Program-made: the position numbers and the translations under genes
Notes under the pieces: model-generated
What the model was told of the DNA's origin: nothing
Databases searched by the model: none
The model's input: only the letters and a program-made list of their open reading frames with translations
In this document: piece after piece, positions 7,919 through 16,962 of the stretch
Position numbering within the stretch: the stretch's first letter is position 1
Layout: the number at the start of each line of letters is the position of its first letter
Origin: Aliidiomarina iranensis
Lineage (GTDB): Bacteria > Pseudomonadota > Gammaproteobacteria > Enterobacterales > Alteromonadaceae
Direction of reading: 5' to 3'
Assembly (NCBI RefSeq): GCF_003987135.1
Contig: NZ_PIPJ01000008.1
Location: 1-64,000 of the forward strand
Length of the DNA stretch: 64,000 nucleotides

Positions 7919-9487
7919 ATCTAAAGCTTGTTCGAAATATGCTGCTAAAAAATCACCAAAACTTCCCTTATCTTGCGCTTCTATCTCAGCTTGTTCCGCA
8001 AGTGATTGCGCGGCCATTTTCTGGAAATCTGCTTCAGTATAAAATTCGTAACCAGAGTTTTTTAACCTATCTCGATATTCCACAGCAAAACGCATTCCAA
8101 CATGCTGGAAAATCTTGCTGGCTTCTTCGTACATGCGCAACAGTTTTGCTGAAAAAGTGGCATCGGGGTTGCTAATTGCTGGCGCAAAGCTTTGCAGGGC
8201 CCGATGATAAGCGCTACTTTCAGCTTCTAACACATCGGCAATCTTTGCCATCTCCGCGAACAAGTGCGCTAGCCGCTCTTGCACTGAATACTCACCAGCT
8301 TCATCCATTAGGGTTAATCCGGGCTCGCGGCCACGCAACACAACCTTGTTCACATTTTTTTCCGTGGCTTGTTGGCACTCAATACTCAGCTCAGGGCTTT
8401 CGGTAAACAAACAGAACAACAAGAATAAATCTAAAAACCGCATTTGCTCGGCAGTAATTCCCACTTCACTAAACGGATTAACATCTAATGCTCGTACTTC
8501 AATGTATTGAATGCCGCCGCGCTCTAAAGCCTGAGTTGGTGTTTCGCCGGAATCCGCTACCCGCTTTGGCCGAATGGGTGAGTAGAATTCATTTTCAATT
8601 TGTAGAATATTGGCATTTAACTGTTGCCATTTATCACCAGTTTGCACACCAATATCGGCAAATTGTTCCGAGCGTGTAAACACAGCACGGCGCAGGCCAT
8701 CAACGTAATCATCAAGAGAATTATAAGTAATTTTTAAGGCGGCTTGTTCCTTGTTGGTATAGCCTAAATCACTCATGCGCAACGAGGTTGAGTGTGGTAC
8801 ATACACCATACCCGAGCTGAGTTCGTGAAAATCAAGATCAGCAGAACTATGTTTTAGAAAGGATTTACATAAAACAGGAGAAGCGCCGAATAAATAAGGA
8901 ATCACCCAAGCCCAACGCTTAAAATTGCGAATTAAACCAAAATACCGTTCTGAGCGATAATCAGCATTGTTTTCCCGCCCTTCCTCCGCAGCAAGCAGAG
9001 GCCAAAGTTCATCACTTACCGACCAATTAAAATGCACCCCAGAAATGGTTTGCATCACCGCACCATAGCGATGAGTGAGGCCCTGACGATAAACCGTTTT
9101 CATTCGGCCAACATGAGATTTACCAAATTGAGCTAAGCGGATATCACTGGTAGCGTTCAAATAACATGGCATGCTCAACGGCCATAAGTATTCATCGCCA
9201 ATATGTTGATAAGTAAAACGGTGTACATCACGAAGTTGCGCTAATGTGGTTGTGATTGAGGTGCTCACCGGCGTGATAAATTCCATCAACGCCTCAGCGT
9301 AATCGGTTGTAATTAACGGATGCGTTAAAGTTGCGCCAAGCGCTGCTGGGTGCATTGTGGTTGCCAGCTGGCCTTCACTGGTAATCCGCAAGCTTTCTCG
9401 CTCAATACCACGGTTCATTTTTGCCAATGCAGAACGAATATCTGCGCGCTCGAATTGCTCTAAACGAATGGTTTGCTTCATTGACAA
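7901..9487 (-). CDS. gshA: Glutamate--cysteine ligase
   Basis: GshA makes gamma-glutamylcysteine from glutamate, cysteine and ATP, the first and usually limiting step of glutathione synthesis. The 528-residue length fits the E. coli-type family. Recognisable parts are MNRGIERESLRI near the start, TDYAEALMEFITPV, SGVHFNWSVSDELWP and YIEVRALDVNPFSEVGI. The C-terminus is DKKKRA, with the Lys codons formed by an A-run. The partner gshB is not in the window. It shares the minus strand with the lytic transglycosylase gene, 38 nt further on. Confidence 0.97.
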   Translation of the reverse strand: MSMKQTIRLEQFERADIRSALAKMNRGIERESLRITSEGQLATTMHPAALGATLTHPLITTDYAEALMEFITPVSTSITTTLAQLRDVHRFTYQHIGDEYLWPLSMPCYLNATSDIRLAQFGKSHVGRMKTVYRQGLTHRYGAVMQTISGVHFNWSVSDELWPLLAAEEGRENNADYRSERYFGLIRNFKRWAWVIPYLFGASPVLCKSFLKHSSADLDFHELSSGMVYVPHSTSLRMSDLGYTNKEQAALKITYNSLDDYVDGLRRAVFTRSEQFADIGVQTGDKWQQLNANILQIENEFYSPIRPKRVADSGETPTQALERGGIQYIEVRALDVNPFSEVGITAEQMRFLDLFLLFCLFTESPELSIECQQATEKNVNKVVLRGREPGLTLMDEAGEYSVQERLAHLFAEMAKIADVLEAESSAYHRALQSFAPAISNPDATFSAKLLRMYEEASKIFQHVGMRFAVEYRDRLKNSGYEFYTEADFQKMAAQSLAEQAEIEAQDKGSFGDFLAAYFEQALDKKKRA

Positions 9488-9568
9488 GGCAACATCCCGG
9501 AAATTGTCTGATATGATATGCCTTAGTGTGCCACATTAATTGGCAAAATGCAGCGAAAGGAATACAGC

Positions 9569-12223
9569 TTGAAAACAAAACCTCGCTCTCGAATTTTAGT
9601 GCTTTTGCATCATAGCTATTGGCTTTGGAACATTCTCGGCTGTGTTGCTATCTTACTGATGCCAGCGCCTATTCCAACTGTGGTTGCCGCGATTTTATTG
9701 CTCATGGCTTTAATTTACGGTTGGCAAACTTGGCGTGGCTACCGCGAGAGCACTTTGAATACGGGTTCGGCAAAACCAGAGTTTTTCTCCACCTCGAGCA
9801 CGCAACTTTTGCAGCAGGTATTCAATGATTTACCGAATCGGGTTTACTGGCGAGATAAGAACCTACGTTTTGTTGGTGCCAACCCCGGGTTTTTGCGAGA
9901 TTTCGGCTTGTCTTCGGTTCAGGAATTACACGGCTTAACTGATGCCGATTTGCCACTTCTAGCGCAAAACCCGGAGCTTCGTGCCCGTGATGAGGCAACC
10001 TTCAAACAACAAGTTGCCTCGTGTAATCAAGAGCTCCGAATACAACTTAAACTTGATGATGATTCTCTTGAAAACGTACGTTGGGCGGAACACTCTAGCG
10101 TGCCGCTCTACGATGAATTCGGCGAGATTATTGGGATTCTTGGTAGCTATTACGATATCTCAAGTATTAAACGTGCCGCTGAAGAAATGTCCCGTGCGCG
10201 AGAAACCGCGGAAGAGGCACGCTCTGCCGCTGAAACGGCGAATCTAGCGAAAAGTGATTTTCTGGCCAATATGAGCCATGAAATTCGCACTCCGATTAAT
10301 GCGATTGTGGGTATGGCGAACTTAGCGCTGAAAACTGATTTAACCGATAAACAAAAACGTTATGTGAAGGTAATTGATTCCTCTTCCCAAGCCCTTCTTG
10401 GGGTTATCAACGATATCCTTGATTTTTCAAAAATCGAGGCGAACAAACTAACTATTGAGCGGATCCCTTTCGATCTTGATGAAGTGCTCGGCACCCTAGC
10501 GGATATGTTTGCCTACAAGGCCTATGATAAGGGCCTTGAGTTCATCATAAACTTACCTGCGAACATTCCTACAATGCTGATGGGCGATCCTTTGCGCTTG
10601 CAGCAAGTGCTAATCAATCTGGTGAGCAATGCCATCAAATTCACAGATGACGGGGAAATTAATGTTTCCTGCACGCTGCTCGATATAAGTGAAGATAAAG
10701 TTTGGTTGCGTATTGAGGTGAAAGATACGGGCCTTGGCATGACAGCCGAACAAACTGCGAAATTGTTTCAAGCGTTTACCCAAGCGGATACCTCAACCAC
10801 CCGTAAGTTCGGAGGCACGGGCCTTGGCCTAACTATTTCCCGCCGTTTAGTAACACTTATGCAAGGTGATATTGGGGTGAGTAGTAGCCCAAATCAGGGC
10901 TCTAACTTCTTTATTGAATTAGTTCTGCCACTGCAAGAAAGCCAGGATAGCTCTCATCACCAGCTTTTGATGTCGCAACTTCGCGATGTGAAAGTGTTAG
11001 CGGTTGACGACAACACCAGCACACGGGAAATGCTCAAAGAAACTCTGCGTTCCTACCGCATGAACGCTTTCACTTGCCACAGTGGTGAGCAAGCTATTAA
11101 ACAGGTTGCCGCGGCCATTGCTGAAAAAGAGCCCTATCAACTCATGCTCATCGATTGGCGCTTACCCGGCATGGACGGGCTTACTTTAGTTGAGCGTATT
11201 AAGCAAAAAATTCCGCCTGAGCAGCAGCCTAAAATGATTTTAGCCACGGGCTACTACGCCGAGGAATTAGCTGAAAAAGCGCGGCAAGTAGGCACTGATG
11301 ATTTCATCACTAAGCCTTACACAACCGCTACACTTGCCCGTGTAATGACAGGTGCTATGTTTGGTAGCCGGAAACAACAGGCAACTGAAAGCAATACTCA
11401 AAATATTCCCGAGGCGCTGCAAGGTGCGCCGCTTTTGGTGGTTGAAGATAATGAAATTAACCAGCATGTTGCTCGGGAAATGCTCTCCGGCCATGGTTTC
11501 AATGTGGATATCGCTGAAAATGGTGAAGTTGCTGTGAATATGGTGCAAGAAAATCAATACGCTGTGGTGTTAATGGATATTCAAATGCCCGTTATGGATG
11601 GCTACCAAGCGGCTGAGAAAATACGGCAATTTTATAGCTATCAACAATTGCCCATTTTAGCGATGACGGCCAATGCCATGAGTGGTGATGCTGAACGCTC
11701 GCTCGCCGCGGGTATGCAGGGCCACATTCCAAAGCCCATTGATGAAGCCTTACTACTTTCACAAATTGCGAAATGGGCAGTGCCAGGCCCCTACGAGAAG
11801 GTTGAGAAGCCGGCTAACAACGAAACGCCAGCAGAACAACCTCATCGTTACCCACAAATGCGCGGTATTCATCTTGAGCAAGCGCTGAGCCGGATTAATC
11901 ATAACGTTGAGTTGTATACGAAGTTACTCGATCATTTGGTAGCAAGCTATCGCGGCAGTGCGATTAAAGTTTCGGAGTACATTAGCCGCGGCCAACACGA
12001 AGATGCGCGGCGTTATTTTCACTCGTTAAAAGGTGCTTCGGCTAATTTGGGTTTAACCGCACTGGCAGAAAAAGCAGCTCACTTAGAGAGCGCCGTTGTT
12101 GATCGCGATGTTGGGTTGATAGCCGACCAAATAAGTGGTTTAGAAGGATTACTGAACCACGCTGAACAAGCGGCGCAAGATTTACGTAGCTTAGATAGTG
12201 ATTCACTGATAACACCGGAATAA
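9569..12223 (+). CDS. Hybrid sensor histidine kinase (PAS, HisKA, HATPase, REC, REC, HPt)
   Basis: From TTG at 9569, preceded by AAAGGA with 7-nt spacing, the protein is 884 residues; an in-frame ATG at 9548 has a weaker site. Order: two membrane segments within about residues 10-60, a short-loop hairpin; a PAS domain about 75-195; a short coiled coil; HisKA with SHEIRTP (His about 236); ATPase with [15 protein letters not shown] and [10 protein letters not shown]; a first receiver with Asp in [11 protein letters not shown] (about 527); a second with Asp in [11 protein letters not shown] (about 669); and an HPt domain with [12 protein letters not shown] (about 817). It resembles BarA/ArcB phosphorelay kinases but has PAS and two receivers, so I give no symbol. 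No response regulator is adjacent. Confidence 0.92.
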   Translation: MKTKPRSRILVLLHHSYWLWNILGCVAILLMPAPIPTVVAAILLLMALIYGWQTWRGYRESTLNTGSAKPEFFSTSSTQLLQQVFNDLPNRVYWRDKNLRFVGANPGFLRDFGLSSVQELHGLTDADLPLLAQNPELRARDEATFKQQVASCNQELRIQLKLDDDSLENVRWAEHSSVPLYDEFGEIIGILGSYYDISSIKRAAEEMSRARETAEEARSAAETANLAKSDFLANMSHEIRTPINAIVGMANLALKTDLTDKQKRYVKVIDSSSQALLGVINDILDFSKIEANKLTIERIPFDLDEVLGTLADMFAYKAYDKGLEFIINLPANIPTMLMGDPLRLQQVLINLVSNAIKFTDDGEINVSCTLLDISEDKVWLRIEVKDTGLGMTAEQTAKLFQAFTQADTSTTRKFGGTGLGLTISRRLVTLMQGDIGVSSSPNQGSNFFIELVLPLQESQDSSHHQLLMSQLRDVKVLAVDDNTSTREMLKETLRSYRMNAFTCHSGEQAIKQVAAAIAEKEPYQLMLIDWRLPGMDGLTLVERIKQKIPPEQQPKMILATGYYAEELAEKARQVGTDDFITKPYTTATLARVMTGAMFGSRKQQATESNTQNIPEALQGAPLLVVEDNEINQHVAREMLSGHGFNVDIAENGEVAVNMVQENQYAVVLMDIQMPVMDGYQAAEKIRQFYSYQQLPILAMTANAMSGDAERSLAAGMQGHIPKPIDEALLLSQIAKWAVPGPYEKVEKPANNETPAEQPHRYPQMRGIHLEQALSRINHNVELYTKLLDHLVASYRGSAIKVSEYISRGQHEDARRYFHSLKGASANLGLTALAEKAAHLESAVVDRDVGLIADQISGLEGLLNHAEQAAQDLRSLDSDSLITPE

Positions 12224-12227
12224 CACC

Positions 12228-12401
12228 ATGATTCGATTTTTGTTCTTAATACCTCTATTGCTCTGTGTGATTTGGACGCTCTACCTGCAAATGCGCGGAT
12301 TTCGCATTCGTGATGGCAAACAGGGTTATATCTACATCATCGTTGTAAGCGCGGTTATTGCTGCGTTTTATACAATAATGCTCTGGCTTACCAATTTGTA
12401 A
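12228..12401 (+). CDS. Small two-TM membrane protein
   Basis: An ATG 4 nt after the kinase stop opens a 57-residue frame: MIRFLFLIPLLLCVIWTLYL, then a basic loop QMRGFRIRDGKQG, then YIYIIVVSAVIAAFYTIMLW and a short LTNL end. Two hydrophobic helices around a basic loop suggest an inner-membrane protein. The hairpin overlapping its stop suggests that it closes the kinase transcript. I do not recognise the family. Its position suggests co-expression with the sensor kinase, perhaps as an accessory; this is inference. Confidence 0.7.
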   Translation: MIRFLFLIPLLLCVIWTLYLQMRGFRIRDGKQGYIYIIVVSAVIAAFYTIMLWLTNL

Positions 12402-12411
12402 ACCAGAGCAT
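12377..12411 (+). terminator. Hairpin ending the sensor-kinase transcript
   Basis: AATGCTCTGG (12377-12386) and CCAGAGCATT (12402-12411) form a 10-bp stem across the stop codon of the small membrane gene. The following T-run is poor (AATTAGGTTTT), so termination strength is uncertain. Confidence 0.5.
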
Positions 12412-12445
12412 TAATTAGGTTTTAACCCGCCAAAAACACAGGTTA

Positions 12446-13576
12446 CTAGCCCGCGAGCGCTAATAAAATACCGGCCGCCACTGCAGAACCAAGCACGCCG
12501 GCCACATTTGGGCCCATAGCATGCATGAGCAGGAAGTTATGCTGATTCGCGCGTAAACCTTCCTGATTCACAACCCGCGCCGCCATCGGCACAGCAGATA
12601 CACCGGCGGCGCCGATCAATGGGTTAATCTCTTGTTTGCTTACCAAGTTCATCAACTTCGCCATCAACACCCCAGCGGCGGTTCCTAAACAGAATGCAAA
12701 CGCACCTAACAACAAGATGCCTAAAGTTTGCACGGTTAAGAACGACGTTGCCGTAAGTTGTGCACCCACAGCCAAGCCTAAAAAGATAGTTACCAAGTTG
12801 ATCAACTCGTTTTGCGCGGCTTTACTCAAGCGATCAACCACGCCTGATTCGCGCATCAAGTTACCAAAACAGAACATACCAATTAGCGGCGCTGCGGTTG
12901 GTAGTAACAAGAAGGTAAGAATTAGCACCATCAATGGAAACAGAATTTTTGCGCGCTTAGAAACCGGCTTCAACTGCACCATTTTAATTTCACGCTCTTT
13001 CTTGGTGGTTAACAACCGCATAATCGGCGGTTGTAGCACCGGCACTAACGCCATATACGAATATGCAGCTACTGCAATTGCACCCAGTAACTCAGGGGCT
13101 AATTGAGAAGAAAGATAAATTGCAGTGGGGCCATCAGCACCACCAATAATAGCAATCGCCGCTGCTTGCTGAATGGTGAATTCCACGCCTGGCACTAAGT
13201 TTAATGCAATTGCACCTACTAAAGTGGCAAAAATACCAAATTGCGCCGCGGCTCCTAACAACAACATTCGAGGATTCGCTAAAAGTGCGCTGAAATCGGT
13301 CATTGCGCCCACGCCAAGGAAAATCAGCAATGGGAATAAGCCAGTGGCTACGCCGGAATTATAGAGGGTGTAGAGCACTCCGCCTGCCTCGTTCATACCA
13401 GCCAGCGGAATGTTGGTTAACACAGCACCAAAGCCAATAGGCAAAAGTAACAGCGGTTCAAATTTGTGCACGATAGCGAGGTAAATTAATACCAAGCCTA
13501 CTGTGATCATTACAAGAGCACCAAAGGTGAGCGAGGCTATGCCCGTTGTTGCCCATAAGGTATTTAACGTATCCAA
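12446..13576 (-). CDS. oadB: Oxaloacetate decarboxylase beta subunit (sodium pump)
   Basis: OadB is the membrane subunit that decarboxylates carboxybiotin and couples this to sodium export. The 376-residue protein is mostly hydrophobic with about ten helices. The sodium-site region [20 protein letters not shown] near the middle, with its conserved Asp, is intact, as is the C-terminal [19 protein letters not shown]. It follows oadA by 3 nt and is the last gene of oadGAB. It is convergent with the sensor-kinase transcript. Confidence 0.96.
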   Translation of the reverse strand: MDTLNTLWATTGIASLTFGALVMITVGLVLIYLAIVHKFEPLLLLPIGFGAVLTNIPLAGMNEAGGVLYTLYNSGVATGLFPLLIFLGVGAMTDFSALLANPRMLLLGAAAQFGIFATLVGAIALNLVPGVEFTIQQAAAIAIIGGADGPTAIYLSSQLAPELLGAIAVAAYSYMALVPVLQPPIMRLLTTKKEREIKMVQLKPVSKRAKILFPLMVLILTFLLLPTAAPLIGMFCFGNLMRESGVVDRLSKAAQNELINLVTIFLGLAVGAQLTATSFLTVQTLGILLLGAFAFCLGTAAGVLMAKLMNLVSKQEINPLIGAAGVSAVPMAARVVNQEGLRANQHNFLLMHAMGPNVAGVLGSAVAAGILLALAG

Positions 13577-13579
13577 ACC

Positions 13580-15388
13580 TTAAGCTCCTTGCAGGGTTAA
13601 CAATACATCACCAGAAATCACACTATCGCCTTCCCGCGCAGAAATCTCCGCTACGGTACCATCAATCTCGGAGCGAACTTCTGTTTCCATTTTCATGGCC
13701 TCTAAAATCACAACAACATCGCCCGCTTTCACCTTATCGCCTACTCGCACCTGATATTTCCAAAGATTACCGGAGAGCGGTGCATTAATCGGCCGAGAAT
13801 TGCCGGCAGCCGGCTTTTCTGCAGGCGCTGGTGCACTTGCTTGCTCTTCTTTCTGCGCAGGCTGTTGGCTTTGCTCAGAGGCTTTCAAGCTGCCATCAGG
13901 GCCAACTTCTACCGAGAAACACTCACCCGAAATACACACATCGTAGCGTTCAATACTATTATCGCCAGTTTCCGATTTTCGTACTGGTTTCTCTTTCTCT
14001 GTGCCCGGAGCCGGTTCAAACGCACTTTTATCATCTCGATTCTGTAAAAACTTCAAGCCTACTTGCGGGAACAACGCATAAGTGAGCACGTCGTCTACCA
14101 CATCGGTAGCAAGGCGGATGTTCTCAACCTTCGCTTTTTCTTGCAGTTCGGCAGTTAGGCTATCTAATTCGTTCTCTATCAAATCAGCTGGACGACACGT
14201 AATGGGTTCCGCATCACCCAAAACTGTTTTCTGCAATTCCGCATTCACCGGCGCTGCCGTTGCACCGTATTCGCCTTTCAGCACGCCCGCGGTTTCTTTA
14301 CTTACCGATTTATACCGTTCACCAGTAAGCACGTTCAATACCGCCTGCGTGCCTACAATTTGCGAAGTTGGGGTAACCAAAGGGATAAAGCCTAAATCTT
14401 CCCGTACCCGAGGAATTTCTTCCAATACCTGATCAAATTTATCTAAGGCCTTTTGTTCACGCAGTTGGTTTTCCATGTTCGTTAACATGCCACCTGGCAC
14501 CTGCGCTAGAAGAATGCGTGCATCTACGCCTTTCAACGAGCCTTCAAAACGGGCATATTTCTTCCGAACATGGCGGAAATAACCAGCGATTTCCTCTAAT
14601 TCCGCTAAATTCAATCCGGTATCCCGTTCTGTGCCCTCAACCATGGCTACTAAGGTTTCTGTTGCACTGTGGCCGTATGTCATACTCATGGATGAAATCG
14701 CGGTATCGAGCATATCAATGCCCGCATCAATGGCCTTTTGATAGGTTGCGGTGCTTAATCCTGTAGTGGCATGGCACTGCATGGCTACTGGAATTTTTAA
14801 GTTCGCCTTTAAATCGGTAATGAGCGCTTCGGCTTCGTATGGCCGTAACAACCCCGCCATATCTTTAATACAAATTGAATGGCAGCCCATGGCTTCCATT
14901 TCCAACGCCATTGCTACCCAACGCTCACGGGTATGCACTGGGCTTACCGTGTAAGATAAGGTTCCTTGTGCATGGCCATCATTGGCAATAGTGGCTTCAA
15001 TCGCAGTTTTTAAATTACGCACATCGTTCATGGCATCAAAAATTCGAAACACATCAACGCCGTTAACGCGCGCGCGCTCCACAAAACGTTTTACTACATC
15101 ATCCGCATAATGCCGGTAACCCAGCAAGTTTTGCCCCCGCAATAGCATTTGCTGGCGGGTATTCGGCATCGCCTTTTTGATTTCTCGTAAACGTTCCCAC
15201 GGATCTTCACCCAAGTAGCGAATACAGGCATCGAACGTGGCACCACCCCAAGATTCCATCGACCAATAGCCCACTTTATCGAGCTTCTCCGCAATTGGCA
15301 GCATATCTTCGATTCTTAACCGCGTAGCGAGCAGAGATTGATGCGCATCGCGAAGTACGAGTTCTGTTAGTAAAAGAGGTTTAGACAT
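13580..15388 (-). CDS. oadA: Oxaloacetate decarboxylase alpha subunit (biotin-containing)
   Basis: OadA transfers the carboxyl group of oxaloacetate to biotin, leaving pyruvate. The 602-residue protein begins with the carboxyltransferase barrel ([18 protein letters not shown], metal ligands in the [15 protein letters not shown] region) and the conserved PYC-OADA domain. A linker rich in Ala, Pro, Glu and Gln follows near residues 505-530. The biotinyl domain ends the protein, with the biotinylated Lys in [11 protein letters not shown]. Spacing to oadG and oadB is 3 nt on each side, so one operon is likely. Confidence 0.97.
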   Translation of the reverse strand: MSKPLLLTELVLRDAHQSLLATRLRIEDMLPIAEKLDKVGYWSMESWGGATFDACIRYLGEDPWERLREIKKAMPNTRQQMLLRGQNLLGYRHYADDVVKRFVERARVNGVDVFRIFDAMNDVRNLKTAIEATIANDGHAQGTLSYTVSPVHTRERWVAMALEMEAMGCHSICIKDMAGLLRPYEAEALITDLKANLKIPVAMQCHATTGLSTATYQKAIDAGIDMLDTAISSMSMTYGHSATETLVAMVEGTERDTGLNLAELEEIAGYFRHVRKKYARFEGSLKGVDARILLAQVPGGMLTNMENQLREQKALDKFDQVLEEIPRVREDLGFIPLVTPTSQIVGTQAVLNVLTGERYKSVSKETAGVLKGEYGATAAPVNAELQKTVLGDAEPITCRPADLIENELDSLTAELQEKAKVENIRLATDVVDDVLTYALFPQVGLKFLQNRDDKSAFEPAPGTEKEKPVRKSETGDNSIERYDVCISGECFSVEVGPDGSLKASEQSQQPAQKEEQASAPAPAEKPAAGNSRPINAPLSGNLWKYQVRVGDKVKAGDVVVILEAMKMETEVRSEIDGTVAEISAREGDSVISGDVLLTLQGA

Positions 15389-15391
15389 GAA

Positions 15392-15682
15392 TTACTCCTG
15401 TTGGTCCGCGGAACTTTCGCGGGCTTGCCGATACTTTTGCACGGCAACGGTAACAGCCGCGAGTTTTGTCGCTCTTGTTGTCGATTCTTGGTCACCGGCT
15501 GAGGCGGCTTCGCTACCCGCAGCTGTGCTAGCTTGCTTGCTATTGGGGCCTTGCGATGCATCACCTTCGGAAAAAAATTGAGTAAGGAGAGTAACGGCTA
15601 TGGTTAAAAGAATAAGGAAAAGAAACACACCGCCCATTCCGGCTAGCATTATTTCTATGGTTTCGGCGAACAGTTCATGCAT
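15392..15682 (-). CDS. oadG: Oxaloacetate decarboxylase gamma subunit
   Basis: The 96-residue protein has one N-terminal membrane helix (MLAGMGGVFLFLILLTIAV, after a short N-terminus) and a soluble tail rich in Ala, Ser and Gln. This is the usual form of OadG, which links the alpha and beta subunits and stabilises the pump. It is first in oadGAB. The upstream 250 nt contain no other convincing gene. Confidence 0.92.
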   Translation of the reverse strand: MHELFAETIEIMLAGMGGVFLFLILLTIAVTLLTQFFSEGDASQGPNSKQASTAAGSEAASAGDQESTTRATKLAAVTVAVQKYRQARESSADQQE

Positions 15683-15930
15683 AACAAGCCCCTGTAACCC
15701 GCACGTTTAGAACGAGTGTATAAATTTGTTATGTAATTGTAGAGTGCTGCGCCGGGAAAGAAAAGGATAAACCTTATGCAGAGGAATGATAAAGGCTATA
15801 GCCGCAAACAATAAAGCGTAAGAATTGTACATCTTTTGTGGGCAAATAATGACTACCAAAGCGTAAGCATCAAAATGTGAGAATATCTGAGAACAAAGAA
15901 AAAGTAACCGCAAAGGCCTAGTGCACATTT
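15683..15930. other. Intergenic region upstream of oadG
   Basis: AT-rich sequence between the oadG start and the tandem repeat. It must hold the oadGAB promoter, but I cannot pick one with confidence. A 73-codon minus-strand frame at 15707-15928 has no recognisable content and I do not call it. Confidence 0.5.
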
Positions 15931-16005
15931 GAGTTAAAACGAAGTGAGTTAAAACGAAGTGAGTTAAAACGAAGTGAGTTAAAACGAAGTGAGTTGAAAC
16001 AAGAT
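15931..16005. repeat. 15-bp tandem repeat, four perfect copies and one degenerate
   Basis: GAGTTAAAACGAAGT occurs exactly at 15931, 15946, 15961 and 15976. A fifth, decayed copy (GAGTTGAAACAAGAT) starts at 15991. The array lies 36 nt past the 3' end of the tRNA-Arg gene and upstream of oadG. Exact identity of four copies implies recent expansion. Confidence 0.95.
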
Positions 16006-16040
16006 AGTGCTGAGTTTTTATAACTCAAGGAGGGAATCAA

Positions 16041-16117
16041 TGGCGCGCTCGGGAGGATTCGAACCTCCGACCGCCTGGTTCGTAGCCAGGTACTCTATCC
16101 AGCTGAGCTACGAGCGC
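16041..16117 (-). tRNA. tRNA-Arg(ACG), copy 1
   Basis: 77 nt with encoded CCA. The acceptor stem GCGCTCG pairs with CGAGCGC. The anticodon loop CTACGAA has anticodon ACG, normally edited to ICG. Sequence is identical to the copy at 16174-16250. Position after csrA and tRNA-Ser matches the argV cluster of E. coli. Confidence 0.98.
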
Positions 16118-16173
16118 GTATTGATCCTATTGCATGTGATTTTTCAATCACCAAGTTGCAGAGCGTTTTGAAT

Positions 16174-16250
16174 TGGCGCGCTCGGGAGGATTCGAACCTC
16201 CGACCGCCTGGTTCGTAGCCAGGTACTCTATCCAGCTGAGCTACGAGCGC
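16174..16250 (-). tRNA. tRNA-Arg(ACG), copy 2
   Basis: 77 nt, identical to the copy at 16041-16117, CCA encoded. Transcribed with tRNA-Ser from the promoter at 16440-16467. Confidence 0.98.
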
Positions 16251-16329
16251 GTCACATAACAATTTCAAGTAAGAATTAAGCTGCTGTTGAAGCTAGCTAC
16301 TTTCTTTCTATCAACCATCTTTTCAAAAC

Positions 16330-16422
16330 TGGCGGTGAGAGAGGGATTCGAACCCTCGATAGGGCTATAAACCCTATACTCCCTTAGCAGGGGAGCGCCT
16401 TCAGCCGCTCGGCCACCTCACC
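16330..16422 (-). tRNA. tRNA-Ser(GCT)
   Basis: 93 nt with a long variable arm (TATAGGGTTTATAGCCCTA) typical of tRNA-Ser. Anticodon GCT reads AGC/AGU. CCA is encoded. First gene of the tRNA-Ser-Arg-Arg transcript, equivalent in place to serV of E. coli. Confidence 0.98.
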
Positions 16423-16439
16423 GCAACTTGTGGGCACGA

Positions 16440-16467
16440 ATGATAGCGATTTGAGCGAGCATGTCAA
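16440..16467 (-). promoter_or_regulatory. Sigma-70 promoter of the tRNA-Ser-Arg-Arg cluster
   Basis: On the minus strand TTGACA (16462-16467) and TATCAT (16440-16445) are 16 nt apart. The -10 box lies 17 nt from the mature tRNA-Ser 5' end. The -35 box is a perfect consensus. Confidence 0.8.
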
Positions 16468-16552
16468 ACGCTTTTTCAACTTTGCACTTCTAACTGCGGT
16501 ATATTTAAGCATTATGCTTAAATTTTGCTAGTTTTCATTCATTTTATAAGAG

Positions 16553-16573
16553 AAAAGCCGGCATTGCCGGCTT
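16553..16573 (-). terminator. Terminator of csrA
   Basis: AAGCCGGC (16555-16562) and GCCGGCTT (16566-16573) form an 8-bp stem with a 3-nt loop. On the minus strand TTTTCTCTT follows. It lies about 50 nt past the csrA stop and separates csrA from the tRNA promoter. Confidence 0.85.
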
Positions 16574-16624
16574 CTTATTTCTTTCTAAATTTCTCGAGAT
16601 TTGCGGAGCCAAAACTACAAAAAA

Positions 16625-16813
16625 CTAATCAGTGTTATCTGAATCGTCTTTCTCTGCTTGGATTCGCATGTAAATCTCTTCACGATGAACTGAAACATCT
16701 TTCGGAGCATTCACACCGATGCGTACTTGGTTACCCTTTACGCCCAAGACAGTGACCGTGACGTCATCGCCTATCATTAATGTCTCTCCGACACGTCGCG
16801 TCAATATTAGCAT
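16625..16813 (-). CDS. csrA: Carbon storage regulator CsrA
   Basis: CsrA is a dimeric RNA-binding protein that blocks or stabilises mRNAs at GGA motifs, often in hairpin loops over the ribosome binding site. The 62-residue product begins [20 protein letters not shown] and has [19 protein letters not shown] and [10 protein letters not shown], including the RNA-contacting Leu4 and Arg44-type residues. Its own ribosome binding site contains a GGA (AAAGGAGCAG then ATG), consistent with autoregulation. A 7-bp hairpin (16842-16862) sits in the leader. Confidence 0.98.
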   Translation of the reverse strand: MLILTRRVGETLMIGDDVTVTVLGVKGNQVRIGVNAPKDVSVHREEIYMRIQAEKDDSDNTD

Positions 16814-16841
16814 CCATCTGCTCCTTTCATGTTAGCTTCTC

Positions 16842-16862
16842 GTGCGTCTATCAACGACGCAC
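16842..16862 (-). promoter_or_regulatory. Hairpin in the csrA leader
   Basis: GTGCGTC (16842-16848) and GACGCAC (16856-16862) form a 7-bp stem with a 7-nt loop. No T-run follows on the minus strand, so it is not an alaS terminator. It may shape the csrA 5' leader; function is inferred only from position. Confidence 0.4.
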
Positions 16863-16962
16863 TACAACAGAAGCCGTGAAATAGTATCAATTTGCCTAGA
16901 TTTCGCGATATGACGATCTTCATATTTCGCTATGATTTACCTATAGCATCGTACGAGAAGCC

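Noticed and set aside
15707-15928. 73-codon minus-strand frame upstream of oadG
   Set aside because: No ribosome binding site or recognisable domain; it occupies the oadG promoter region.
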